A stretch of 64,000 nucleotides of DNA from NCBI GenBank assembly GCA_963703855.1, contig CAVPFW010000022.1, forward strand, positions 124,001 through 188,000. The letters run 5' to 3'. Below the pieces are notes generated by a model. The model did no database searches, was not told the origin of the DNA, and saw only the letters and a program-made list of their open reading frames with translations. Below are positions 42,319-51,198 of this stretch, piece by piece. This DNA is from AP-15 sp963703855. Its GTDB lineage: Bacteria > Pseudomonadota > Alphaproteobacteria > ATCC43930 > CGMCC-115725. Positions within the stretch are counted from its first letter, which is position 1; every line of letters begins with the position of its first letter. The position numbers and the translations under genes were made by a program.

Positions 42319-42504
42319 TTAGTGACGCTTGAGAACGGCTCCGAGAAGGGTCAGCCCTGCCGCGAACATCACGCCCATGCGCACGGTGAGCGGCAGCGAC
42401 ATCACATCCATCCGCGGCGACAAATTCTCGATCTTGGCCTCGAGATCGCGGCGGAATTCATCGAGCCCGACCCAGAAGTCTTCCTTTGTAATCAGCTCGT
42501 TCAT
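42319..42504 (-). CDS. Small membrane-anchored hypothetical protein (61 aa)
   Basis: It starts MNELITKEDFWVGLDEFRRD, a charged helix likely to form a coiled coil, and ends with a hydrophobic helix (VRMGVMFAAGLTLLGAVL) and KRH. This layout is typical of small tail-anchored coiled-coil proteins. The composition differs clearly from shadow frames. The ribosome site is weak. It lies alone between two larger plus-strand genes. Its ATG is embedded in a 17-base tandem duplication. Confidence 0.55.
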   Translation of the reverse strand: MNELITKEDFWVGLDEFRRDLEAKIENLSPRMDVMSLPLTVRMGVMFAAGLTLLGAVLKRH

Positions 42505-42537
42505 AATGAACGTCCGGGCCTAATGAACGTCCGGGCG
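42504..42537. repeat. 17-bp tandem duplication
   Basis: TAATGAACGTCCGGGC occurs at 42504-42519 and again at 42521-42536 with a 17-base period, right at the 5' end of the small membrane-protein gene. The first copy also forms a palindrome (CGTTCATAATGAACG) with the bases before it. Confidence 0.75.
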
Positions 42538-42772
42538 GCCTCGGCGTGCGCTTCGGCCTCCTTTTTGGGGGTACGCCATGGTCCCGAAGGTGCTTGGCAT
42601 AGGCGAGGCTGTCAAACGTAAACGCATGGCTTTGCCCTGCGCGGTGTACCGGGGGAATCCTACCATGGTCGTGCTGAGCCTCGGCTTTGCCGAAGTGGGG
42701 CCGACTGCGCTCGCGCACCACACTCGCGCCGGGCTAGACTGCGCCGCCGAACCAACAGCTGGGAGGGTCACA

Positions 42773-43858
42773 ATGCAGTACGGCCTCTTCACGATGCCCT
42801 CGCACCCGCCGGAGTGCTCCCTCTACGACGGTCATCGCTGGGACCTCGACACCCTGCGCTGGGCCGACGAGCTGGGCTTTTCCGAGGCCTGGATCGGCGA
42901 GCATCACACGGCACCATGGGAGCCGCATCCCTCGCCCGATCTGTTGATCGCGCAGGCGCTGCTGCAGACGAAGCAGATCCGGCTCGCCCCCGGCGGGTTT
43001 CTGCTGCCCTATCACCATCCGGCCGAGCTCGCCAACCGCGTCGCGATGCTCGATCACATGGCGCAGGGCCGGCTCAATTTCGGCGTCGCCGCGAGCGGAT
43101 TGCCGAGCGACTGGGCGATGTTCAACGTCGACGGGATGGCCGGCCAGCATCGCGAGATGACCCGCGAGGCGCTCGATATCATCTTGAAGCTGTGGACCGC
43201 GGAGGAGCCGTTCGACTATCCCGGCAAATACTGGAAGGTGACTAAAACCGACCTGATGCTGCGCACCCTGCGCCCGCATATCCGGCCGTTCCAGAAGCCG
43301 TACCCGCCGATCGGCGTCGCCGGGGTCAGCAAGGGCTCGGACACCTTGAAGCTCGCCGGCGAGCACGGCTTTCTGCCGATGAGCCTGAACCTCAACCCGA
43401 CCTATGTCGCGAGCCACTGGGAATCGGTCGAGGAGGGCGCGCGCCGCACCGGCCGCACGCCGAAACGGGCCGATTGGCGGCTGGTGCGCGAGATTTTCGT
43501 CGCCGACACCGATGCCGAGGCCTGGCGGCTGTCGGTCGGCGGCATGATGGGCCGGATGATGCGCGAATATTTCTTGCCGCTGCTGACCGATGTCGGCGTG
43601 ATCCAATTCTTGAAGCACGATCCAGAAGTCGCCGACACCGACGTGACCCCCGAATATTGCGCCCGGCACAACTGGCTGATCGGCTCGCCGGCGACCGTCG
43701 TCGAGAAGATCGAGCGGATGTACGACGAGGTCGGCGGGTTCGGCAGCCTCCTGCTGTTCTGCTTCGATTACAGCGGAAACCCCGAAGCCTGGCGCGAATC
43801 GATGCGGCTATTGGCGCAGGAGGTGATCCCCAAGGTCGCGCATCTCGCGCCCGCCTGA
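42773..43858 (+). CDS. LLM class flavin-dependent oxidoreductase
   Basis: A 361-residue luciferase-like monooxygenase. Landmarks: MQYGLFTMPSHPPE, EAWIGEHHTAPWEP (the E-H-H signature), AQGRLNFGVAASGLPSDW and GSPATVVEKIERMYDEVG. This matches the limonene monooxygenase/alkanal group by layout. The ATG at 42773 has GGAGG six bases upstream. A 142-residue unknown protein follows 23 bases later on the same strand. The enzyme needs reduced FMN from a reductase not seen here. Confidence 0.86.
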   Translation: MQYGLFTMPSHPPECSLYDGHRWDLDTLRWADELGFSEAWIGEHHTAPWEPHPSPDLLIAQALLQTKQIRLAPGGFLLPYHHPAELANRVAMLDHMAQGRLNFGVAASGLPSDWAMFNVDGMAGQHREMTREALDIILKLWTAEEPFDYPGKYWKVTKTDLMLRTLRPHIRPFQKPYPPIGVAGVSKGSDTLKLAGEHGFLPMSLNLNPTYVASHWESVEEGARRTGRTPKRADWRLVREIFVADTDAEAWRLSVGGMMGRMMREYFLPLLTDVGVIQFLKHDPEVADTDVTPEYCARHNWLIGSPATVVEKIERMYDEVGGFGSLLLFCFDYSGNPEAWRESMRLLAQEVIPKVAHLAPA

Positions 43859-43881
43859 TCTTTGGCCGAGGGCAGTCCGCC

Positions 43882-44310
43882 ATGAAGCTCGACGAAATCC
43901 TGGAAATGGCGTACCCGCGGCCGGTCGCGCGGGAAATCCTGATCGGCGCGGCCGAGCCGATCAACCAACATCTCGTCAAGCTCGTCGGCTTTCCTTTTCC
44001 GGAAGAGCTGCGCCGACATTTCCGAAAGGAATTGCGCAGCTGGCTCAATCGGATCCAGCGGATACGGCTGAAGCCGGATATGCGGACCGGGTCGGTCAAG
44101 TTTTATTTCGATCCGCTGTTCGATTATCCGTTCGGCGGGGTCGAAGTGCAAAACATGCGAGCATTGATGGAGTTCATCTCCAGCGAATATGACGGCATCC
44201 GGCCAAGCCGATCGCCCGAGGAAACGGCCGCGTGGCTGAAGCGGTTTCACACGGGCCTGGCCGAGGCCCTGCACGATGGCGAGGCTGTCCTCGACCTGCT
44301 GCCGGAGTGA
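43882..44310 (+). CDS. Hypothetical protein (142 aa), coupled to a GNAT gene
   Basis: I do not recognise a family. It is a soluble protein starting KLDEILEMAYPRPVAREI, with a charged, helical middle (RRHFRKELRSWLNRIQRIRL), a beta-like part (GSVKFYFDPLFDYPFGG) and a helical end. No Cys motif, signal peptide or membrane helix is visible. Its stop overlaps the GTG of the acetyltransferase gene (GTGA), so the two proteins are made together. Confidence 0.68.
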   Translation: MKLDEILEMAYPRPVAREILIGAAEPINQHLVKLVGFPFPEELRRHFRKELRSWLNRIQRIRLKPDMRTGSVKFYFDPLFDYPFGGVEVQNMRALMEFISSEYDGIRPSRSPEETAAWLKRFHTGLAEALHDGEAVLDLLPE

Positions 44311-44804
44311 TTTCCGCCTTGCCGGTCGCGATCCGGGACGCGGTCGCCGCAGACGCGCCGGCTGCCTGCGAGGTGCTGAGGCAGTCGATCACGGAGCTGT
44401 GCGTCGCCGATCATGGCAACGATCCGGAGATTCTCGGGCGATGGCTGGCCAACAAGACGCCGGAGATCGTCGCTGCGTGGATCGCCCGCCTGGATAATTC
44501 GGTGCTCGCGGCCGTCGCCGGCGACACGATCCGTGCCGTCGGTTCGGTCACCGACGCAGGCGAGATCACCCTCTGCTACGTCTCCCCGGATGCGCGCTTT
44601 CGCGGCGTCAGCCGGGCCTTGCTCGGCGCCCTGGAAGCCCGCGCCCTCGAACGCGGCAACACGCGCTGCACACTGCACAGCACCTTGACCGCCCGCCGCT
44701 TCTACCGCGCCGCCGGCTACACCGAAGACGGCGCGCCGGACGGCAAGTTCGGCGCCCGCGGCGGCTACCCGATGTCGAAGCCGTTACCGGCCCGGAAATC
44801 TTGA
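44307..44804 (+). CDS. GNAT family N-acetyltransferase
   Basis: A 165-residue acetyltransferase starting at GTG 44307, which overlaps the stop of the unknown gene before it. The acetyl-CoA pyrophosphate loop (motif A, R/Q-x-x-G-x-G/A) reads LCYVSPDARFRGVSRALLGALE, with the second Gly changed to Ser/Ala. Motif B is represented by RRFYRAAGY, containing the catalytic-type Tyr. The acceptor may be a small molecule, a protein or an aminoacyl-tRNA. Coupling to an unknown protein is notable. Confidence 0.82.
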   Translation: MISALPVAIRDAVAADAPAACEVLRQSITELCVADHGNDPEILGRWLANKTPEIVAAWIARLDNSVLAAVAGDTIRAVGSVTDAGEITLCYVSPDARFRGVSRALLGALEARALERGNTRCTLHSTLTARRFYRAAGYTEDGAPDGKFGARGGYPMSKPLPARKS

Positions 44805-44860
44805 GCCGTGGACGCCGTCCAAGGCTCTCGCCAAGCGGTGAGTGCACGCCGTCGCGCCTG

Positions 44861-45205
44861 TCAGATCGTGAGAAAGCTGTTCAGCTTCGCTCGTACCAAC
44901 TGGGCGACTTCCGGAGGAACCGCGGCGCCGGCATAATGGACGGGACGAGCCTGGGTGTCGATGCTGCGGATATGGCTGACGAGGATTTCGCCGGCGATCG
45001 GGAGCCCCGACGGGAGCACGACGCTGGTCGGGAAGGGCCGCACCCGCGACGTGATCGGGCACACGACAGCAAGCCCCGTATTGACGGAAAAGGCCGACGC
45101 GGACACGACTAAAGCAGGGCGGCGACCGGCCTGCTCCCTTCCTCTCGTCGGGTCGAAATCGGTCCAAATCAGATCGCCGCTGTCGGGCAGATAAGCCGCC
45201 GTCAT
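44861..45205 (-). CDS. mazF: MazF/PemK-family endoribonuclease toxin
   Basis: A 114-residue type II toxin that cleaves mRNA at short sites. The N-terminal SGDLIWTDFDPTRGREQAGRRPALVVS is the family signature, with the catalytic Arg in the G-x-E-Q-x-x-x-R-P block. Later strands include VVCPITSRVRPFPTSVVLP and GEILVSHIRSID. The ATG at 45205 overlaps the antitoxin stop (ATGA). The reading frame is intact, in contrast to its antitoxin. Confidence 0.9.
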   Translation of the reverse strand: MTAAYLPDSGDLIWTDFDPTRGREQAGRRPALVVSASAFSVNTGLAVVCPITSRVRPFPTSVVLPSGLPIAGEILVSHIRSIDTQARPVHYAGAAVPPEVAQLVRAKLNSFLTI

Positions 45206-45463
45206 TCCTCGACGGCCTCGCGCCCGACATCCGGTCCCCAGTCGAAAGCCTCGGCATAAAGCGTCCGCCATTGTTCGGGGCTCTTGCCTCCGAACAGCTC
45301 CGCCAACGTGAAATGCGCAATCGGGCGGCGGATGACGATGTCGCCGTCATGGGCCTCGATCTCGACCCGGTCTCCGTCGCAGAGCCCAGTGGCCTTGCAC
45401 GATCTCGCCCGGAAACCTGATGGCGAGATTTTTGCCCCATTTCCCGACGATGACACGTGGCAT
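45202..45463 (-). CDS. mazE: MazE/AbrB-family antitoxin, frameshifted
   Basis: It starts at ATG 45463, with GGAGG six bases upstream. The 5' frame reads PRVIVGKWGKNLAIRFPGEIV, a typical AbrB swapped-hairpin start; the rest (KATGLCDGDRVEIEAHDG and the toxin-binding tail FGGKSPEQWRTLYAEAFDWG) lies in another frame. Deleting one C at about 45401-45403 (GTGCAAGG to GTGAAGG) joins them. After repair it would be about 86 residues, a normal size. As written the antitoxin would be lost while the toxin is intact, which argues for a sequence error or for a silenced locus. Confidence 0.78.
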
Positions 45464-45569
45464 TGATACCTCCGATCGCAAGATATCCCTAAAATATCTC
45501 TCCGGGGAGACTTTTCCAGGGCGCGCGGGCGTCGCCCCTGCGTCCGTGCTCCGATTCGCCGTACCGGGC

Positions 45570-46760
<1,191 letters not shown>

Positions 46761-47250
46761 GTAATTTAATTCTTTCTTGTTCGACAGCCGGTCAAGCTGA
46801 CACGCATCCGAACTTTGCGGATGCGGCGCACCGGCGATGTCGGGGGTAAGGTGGTCGGGTGTTCGCGGGGCAGCTTTCACTCGTTCTGCTGCAGTTCACG
46901 GCCGTCCGCCTGGAATGGCCGCCGCAGCTTACCCCCCGAGGTGAGCACGATGCTCTGGGAAGGCAGATGCGCTGCTCCCATATCGAAGTCAAGCCGAGCT
47001 TTCGGGACGACGTCGCCGCGCCGGCCTTGTTGCGCCCCCCGCGGGGATGAGGCAAGCTGCCGCACCCCTGGGGACGGGCATGGCCGAGCCACCCCATATC
47101 CGCAAGGCAGATCGAACCAGAAGTGAGATGACGACCGGGCCAAGCCCGACTATAAGCCGCGCCGATGCTCGGCCCAAGGTGCGCCCGGGCGCACGGCCGG
47201 GACAGAAATAAGGCCGAATTGGGCATCGCCCGTTCGCCAGGAGGAGGCTA
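46761..47250. other. Long divergent intergenic region
   Basis: About 490 bases between the helicase gene and the FAD/Fe-S subunit gene, which point away from each other. The first 30 bases by the helicase are AT-rich and likely promoter. The middle (46870-47180) is GC-rich and can fold into several stems but gives no supported protein. It could hold a long leader or a small RNA; I cannot identify one. Confidence 0.4.
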
Positions 47251-49038
47251 GTGCAGCCCACCGATATCAGCGTCCCCGATTATTTTCACAAGGTGGTCGA
47301 TTGCCAATGGGCGTGCCCCGCCCATACGCCGGTGCCCGAATACATCCGGATGATCGCGGACCGGCGCTATACCGACGCCTATATGGTCAACTGGTACTCG
47401 AACATCTTCCCCGGCATTCTCGGGCGCACCTGCGACCGGCCGTGCGAGCCCGCCTGCCGGCGGGGGCGGGTCGAGGAGCAGCCGGTGGCGATCTGCCGGC
47501 TGAAGCGGGTCGCCGCCGACAACAAGGGCGACATCACCCCGTACCTGCCGGCGATCCCGAGCCAAAAGAACGGCAAGCGCATCGCCCTGGTCGGCGCCGG
47601 CCCGGCCTCGTTGACGGTCGCGCGCGACCTCCTGCCGCTCGGCTATCGTTGCGTGATGTTCGACGGCGACGCCAAGGGCGGCGGCATGATGCGCACGCAG
47701 ATCCCGCGCTTCCGCCTGCCCGAGCGGGTCACCGACGAGGAGGTCGACCTGGTCCTCGACTTGGGCGTCGAGCCCCGCTTTGGGCAGCAGGTGCGCAGCC
47801 TGAAGGCATTGCTCGCCGAGGATTGGGACGCGGTCTTCGTCGGCTGCGGCGCGCCGCGCGGGCGCGATCTCGACATTCCGGGGCGCCAGGAGGCGGCGGC
47901 CAACATCCATATCGGCATCGACTGGCTGTCGAGCGTCTCGTTCGGTCATGTCGACAGGATCGGCCGCCGGGTGGTCGTGCTCGGCGGCGGCAACACCGCG
48001 ATGGATTGCTGCCGCTCCTCGCGCCGCCTCGGAGGCGAACAGGTCACCGTCGTGGTGCGCAGCGGCTTCGACGAGATGAAAGCTTCGCCCTGGGAGAAAG
48101 AGGACGCGATGCACGAGAGCATCCCGATCCTCAATTTTCTGGTGCCCAAGGAATTCACCCACGAGGGCGGCCGGCTGACCGGGGTGCTGTTCGAAAAGGT
48201 AAAGGCCGAGTTCGACGCCCGCGGCCGGCGCAACCTGGTCCCGACCGGCGAGCCCGACACCCACATCGCGTGCGACGACGTCTTGGTCGCGGTCGGCCAG
48301 GAGAACGCCTTTCCGTGGATCGAGCGCGACATCGGCATCGAATTCGACCGCTGGGGCATGCCCAAGGTCGACCCCAAGACGATGCAGTCGACCCTGCCGC
48401 GGGTGTTTTTCGGCGGCGACGCCGCTTTTGGCCCGAAAAACATCATTTGGGCGGTCGCCCACGGCCACGACGCGGCGATCTCGATCGACAAGTTCTGCCA
48501 CGGCGAGGATGTCGGCGAGCGGCCGCCTCCGGGCGTCACCCTGGTCAGCCAGAAGATGGGCATCCATGAATGGAGCTACGACAACGACATCTCGAACGAC
48601 CTGCGCTATCGGGTGCCGCTGCGGGATACTGCGGTGGCGCTGGCCGACATCCGGGTCGAGGTCGAGCTCGGCTTTGACGAAAAGCTCGGCTTTCTCGAGG
48701 CCGAGCGTTGTCTCAATTGCGATGTGCAGACCGTGTTTGCCGGCCAGCTGTGCATCGAGTGCGACGCCTGCGTCGACATCTGCCCGATGGATTGCATCAC
48801 CTTCACCGACAACGGCAGCGAAGAGGAGCTGCGCGGGCGCTTGATGGCACCGGCCTTCAATCTCGAACAGGACCTTTATATCGGCGACCGGCTGAAGACC
48901 GGGCGGATCATGGTCAAGGACGAGGATGTCTGCCTGCATTGCGGCCTGTGCGCCGAGCGCTGCCCGACCGGGGCATGGGACATGCGCAAATTTCTGCTCG
49001 ACATGACTCAGGCCGGTCCCGCATGCCGCAGCCGCTAG
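47251..49038 (+). CDS. FAD-dependent NAD(P)-linked oxidoreductase subunit with 4Fe-4S clusters (GltD-like)
   Basis: A 595-residue electron-transfer protein like the small subunit of glutamate synthase with a C-terminal ferredoxin domain. The N-terminal domain has CQWACPAHTPVPEYI and CDRPCEPACRRG, which bind 4Fe-4S clusters. FAD/NAD(P) Rossmann motifs are GAGPASLTVARDL (near 115) and VLGGGNTAMDCCR. Two further cluster motifs close the protein: CIECDACVDICPMDC and CLHCGLCAERCPTGAW. GTG 47251 follows GGAGGAGG. It heads a group with KorA- and KorB-like genes and would feed or drain electrons of the 2-oxoacid:ferredoxin oxidoreductase via NAD(P)H. Confidence 0.88.
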   Translation: MQPTDISVPDYFHKVVDCQWACPAHTPVPEYIRMIADRRYTDAYMVNWYSNIFPGILGRTCDRPCEPACRRGRVEEQPVAICRLKRVAADNKGDITPYLPAIPSQKNGKRIALVGAGPASLTVARDLLPLGYRCVMFDGDAKGGGMMRTQIPRFRLPERVTDEEVDLVLDLGVEPRFGQQVRSLKALLAEDWDAVFVGCGAPRGRDLDIPGRQEAAANIHIGIDWLSSVSFGHVDRIGRRVVVLGGGNTAMDCCRSSRRLGGEQVTVVVRSGFDEMKASPWEKEDAMHESIPILNFLVPKEFTHEGGRLTGVLFEKVKAEFDARGRRNLVPTGEPDTHIACDDVLVAVGQENAFPWIERDIGIEFDRWGMPKVDPKTMQSTLPRVFFGGDAAFGPKNIIWAVAHGHDAAISIDKFCHGEDVGERPPPGVTLVSQKMGIHEWSYDNDISNDLRYRVPLRDTAVALADIRVEVELGFDEKLGFLEAERCLNCDVQTVFAGQLCIECDACVDICPMDCITFTDNGSEEELRGRLMAPAFNLEQDLYIGDRLKTGRIMVKDEDVCLHCGLCAERCPTGAWDMRKFLLDMTQAGPACRSR

Positions 49039-49052
49039 TGCACACCGGCGCC

Positions 49053-49175
49053 GTCATTCCGGGACGCACCGACGGGAGGGGCCCGGAGCCCATGACCACC
49101 GGGCCTTGCTCCCATCTCACAATGCTGTGCTCATGGGTTCCGCGCTCGCGGGCTTCGCCCGCGCCCCGGAATAAC
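49053..49175. repeat. Palindromic element (GTCATTCCGGG type)
   Basis: GTCATTCCGGGACGC at 49053 faces GCGCCCCGGAATAACC near 49160-49175, with inner GGAGCCCATGA/TCATGGGTTCC arms. It fills most of the gap between the FAD/Fe-S gene and korA. It matches a widespread alphaproteobacterial intergenic repeat design. Confidence 0.7.
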
Positions 49176-49209
49176 CGTGGTCCGGCGGACCTCCACAGGC
49201 TCTAGACCG

Positions 49210-51072
49210 ATGGCATCACAGACAAACCTCGAAACTGCCGCGATACAAAGCGTCAACGACTTCGTCGTCAAATTCGCCAACGTCAACGGCTCGGGCTCGG
49301 CCAGCGCCAATGCGTTGTTCGCCAAGTCGATCCTGCGCATGGGGATACCGGCGAGCTCGCGCAACATCTTCCCGTCGAACATCCAGGGCCTGCCGACCTG
49401 GTTCGAGGTCCGCATCAGCGACAGGGGCCATCTCGGCCGCCGCGGCGGCGTCGACATGATGGTGGCGATGAACCCGCAGACCTGGGACGAGGACATCGCC
49501 GAGATCGAGCCCGGCGGCTATCTGTTCTACGATGCGACCAAGCCCCTGCCGCCGTCGAAATTCCGCGACGACATCACCGTCATCGGCGCGCCGCTGACCG
49601 CGATCACCAACCGCGAATACAACGACCCGCGGCAACGCCAGCTGTTCAAGAACATCATTTATCTGGGCGCGCTGTCGGCGCTGCTGGACATGGACGCAGC
49701 GGCGATCGAAACGCTGATCGCCGAGCAGTTCCGCGGCAAGGACACCCTGATCCGGCCCAATCTGCGCGCGCTCAATCTCGGCCGCGACTGGGCATTGGCC
49801 GAGCACGACTGCCCGATCGGGCTGCATCTGGAACGCACCGACAAGGTCGGCGACCGCATCTTCATCAACGGCAACGACGCGGCGGCACTGGGCTGCGTCT
49901 ATGGCGGGGCGACGGTTGCCGCGTGGTATCCGATCACCCCCTCCTCGTCGCTTGCCGAGGCCTTCGCCAACCATTGCCGGCGCTACCGCATCGACCCCGA
50001 GACGAAGAAAAAGCGCTATGCGATCCTCCAGGCCGAGGACGAGCTCGCCTCGATCGGCATGGTCGTCGGTGCTGCCTGGAACGGCGCCCGCGCCTTTACC
50101 GCGACCTCGGGGCCCGGCATCTCGTTGATGCAGGAATTCATCGGCCTCGCCTATTTCGCCGAGATCCCGGCCGTGATCTTCGACGTGCAGCGCGGCAGCC
50201 CGTCGACCGGCATGCCGACGCGCACCCAGCAGGCCGACATCCTCAGTTGCGCCCATGCCTCGCACGGCGACACCAAGCACGTGCTGCTGTTCCCCGAGGA
50301 CCCGCACGAGAGCTTTGCCTTCGCCGCCGAGGCATTCGATCTCGCCGACCGGCTGCAGACCCCGGTTTTCGTCATGCTCGATCTCGACATCGGCATGAAC
50401 GACTGGCTGGTCGAGCCGCTCGCCTGGGACGAGCACCGGCGTTTCGACCGCGGCAAGGTGATGTCCGCCGAAGAGCTCGAAGCGGGGGTCGAATTCGGCC
50501 GCTATCTCGACGTCGACGGCGACGGCATTCCCTATCGCACCCTCCCCGGCACTCATCCGACGCGCGGCGCGTTCTTCACCCGCGGCACCACCAAGGACCG
50601 CTACGCGCGCTATTCCGAGGAGGGGCCGGACTACATCGAAAACATGCAGCGCCTGTTGCACAAATTCGAGACCGCCAAGCGCCTGGTGCCGCCGCCGATC
50701 AGGCGCGCGGCGCCCGAGTCCACCCGGTTTGGCGCGATTTATTTCGGCTCGACCGCGCCAGCGATGAGCGAGGCGCTGGGGGCGCTGGAGGCCCGCGGCA
50801 TTCATCTCGACACCCTGCGGGTGCGCGCCTACCCGTTCCACGACGACGTGCTCGATTTCGTCGCCGCCCATGACCGGGTCTTCATCGTCGAGCAGAACCG
50901 CGACGCCCAATTGCGCAGCCTGCTGATGAACGACGGCGATATCGACCCGGCCCGGCTCGTGCCGATCCTGCACTACGACGGCACGCCGATCACCGCGCGC
51001 TTCATCGTCAAGGCGATCGCCGACATGCTCGCGGTCGTCACCCTCGCCCCGTTGCGCAAGGCGCTGCCGTGA
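49210..51072 (+). CDS. korA: 2-oxoacid:acceptor oxidoreductase, alpha (gamma-alpha fused) subunit
   Basis: A 620-residue subunit of a 2-oxoacid:ferredoxin oxidoreductase. The N-terminal gamma-type domain begins VVKFANVNGSGSASANALFAK. The alpha (pyrimidine-binding) domain starts near 230, with GNDAAALGCVYGGATVAAWYPITPSS-type text, then ATSGPGISLMQEF and DVQRGSPSTGMPTRTQQAD. The C-terminal FGSTAPAMSEAL and FIVEQNRDAQ blocks are typical of KorA. It works with KorB as TPP-dependent converter of 2-oxoglutarate (or a branched or aromatic 2-oxoacid) and CoA to acyl-CoA plus reduced ferredoxin. ATG 49210 is at the start of family similarity. Confidence 0.88.
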   Translation: MASQTNLETAAIQSVNDFVVKFANVNGSGSASANALFAKSILRMGIPASSRNIFPSNIQGLPTWFEVRISDRGHLGRRGGVDMMVAMNPQTWDEDIAEIEPGGYLFYDATKPLPPSKFRDDITVIGAPLTAITNREYNDPRQRQLFKNIIYLGALSALLDMDAAAIETLIAEQFRGKDTLIRPNLRALNLGRDWALAEHDCPIGLHLERTDKVGDRIFINGNDAAALGCVYGGATVAAWYPITPSSSLAEAFANHCRRYRIDPETKKKRYAILQAEDELASIGMVVGAAWNGARAFTATSGPGISLMQEFIGLAYFAEIPAVIFDVQRGSPSTGMPTRTQQADILSCAHASHGDTKHVLLFPEDPHESFAFAAEAFDLADRLQTPVFVMLDLDIGMNDWLVEPLAWDEHRRFDRGKVMSAEELEAGVEFGRYLDVDGDGIPYRTLPGTHPTRGAFFTRGTTKDRYARYSEEGPDYIENMQRLLHKFETAKRLVPPPIRRAAPESTRFGAIYFGSTAPAMSEALGALEARGIHLDTLRVRAYPFHDDVLDFVAAHDRVFIVEQNRDAQLRSLLMNDGDIDPARLVPILHYDGTPITARFIVKAIADMLAVVTLAPLRKALP

Positions 51073-51077
51073 CAAAA

Positions 51078-51187
51078 ATTTTCACCACAGAGGCACAGAG
51101 GACACGGAGAAGAGATTTTCGTTTCGCCCCTGCGCGAAGCGAATTTTATTCACCTCGGTGCTCTCCGTGTCTCTGTGGTGGTTTCTT
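51078..51187. repeat. Long palindromic element (CACCACAGAG type) between korA and korB
   Basis: TTCACCACAGAGGCACAGAGGACACGGAGA on the left pairs with the reverse complement of TCTCCGTGTCTCTGTGGTGG on the right, and the centre adds TTCGTTTCGC facing GCGAAGCGAA. The whole 110-base spacer can fold into one hairpin. The CACCACAGAG...CACAGAGGACAC sequence is a widely dispersed repeat seen in very different bacteria. Confidence 0.8.
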
Positions 51188-51198
51188 ATGAGGTCCGC

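Noticed and set aside
46870..47180. Possible structured RNA between the helicase and the FAD/Fe-S gene
   Set aside because: Several stems are possible, as in any GC-rich stretch. I could not match 6S, SRP, tmRNA or RNase P signatures, so no RNA gene is called.
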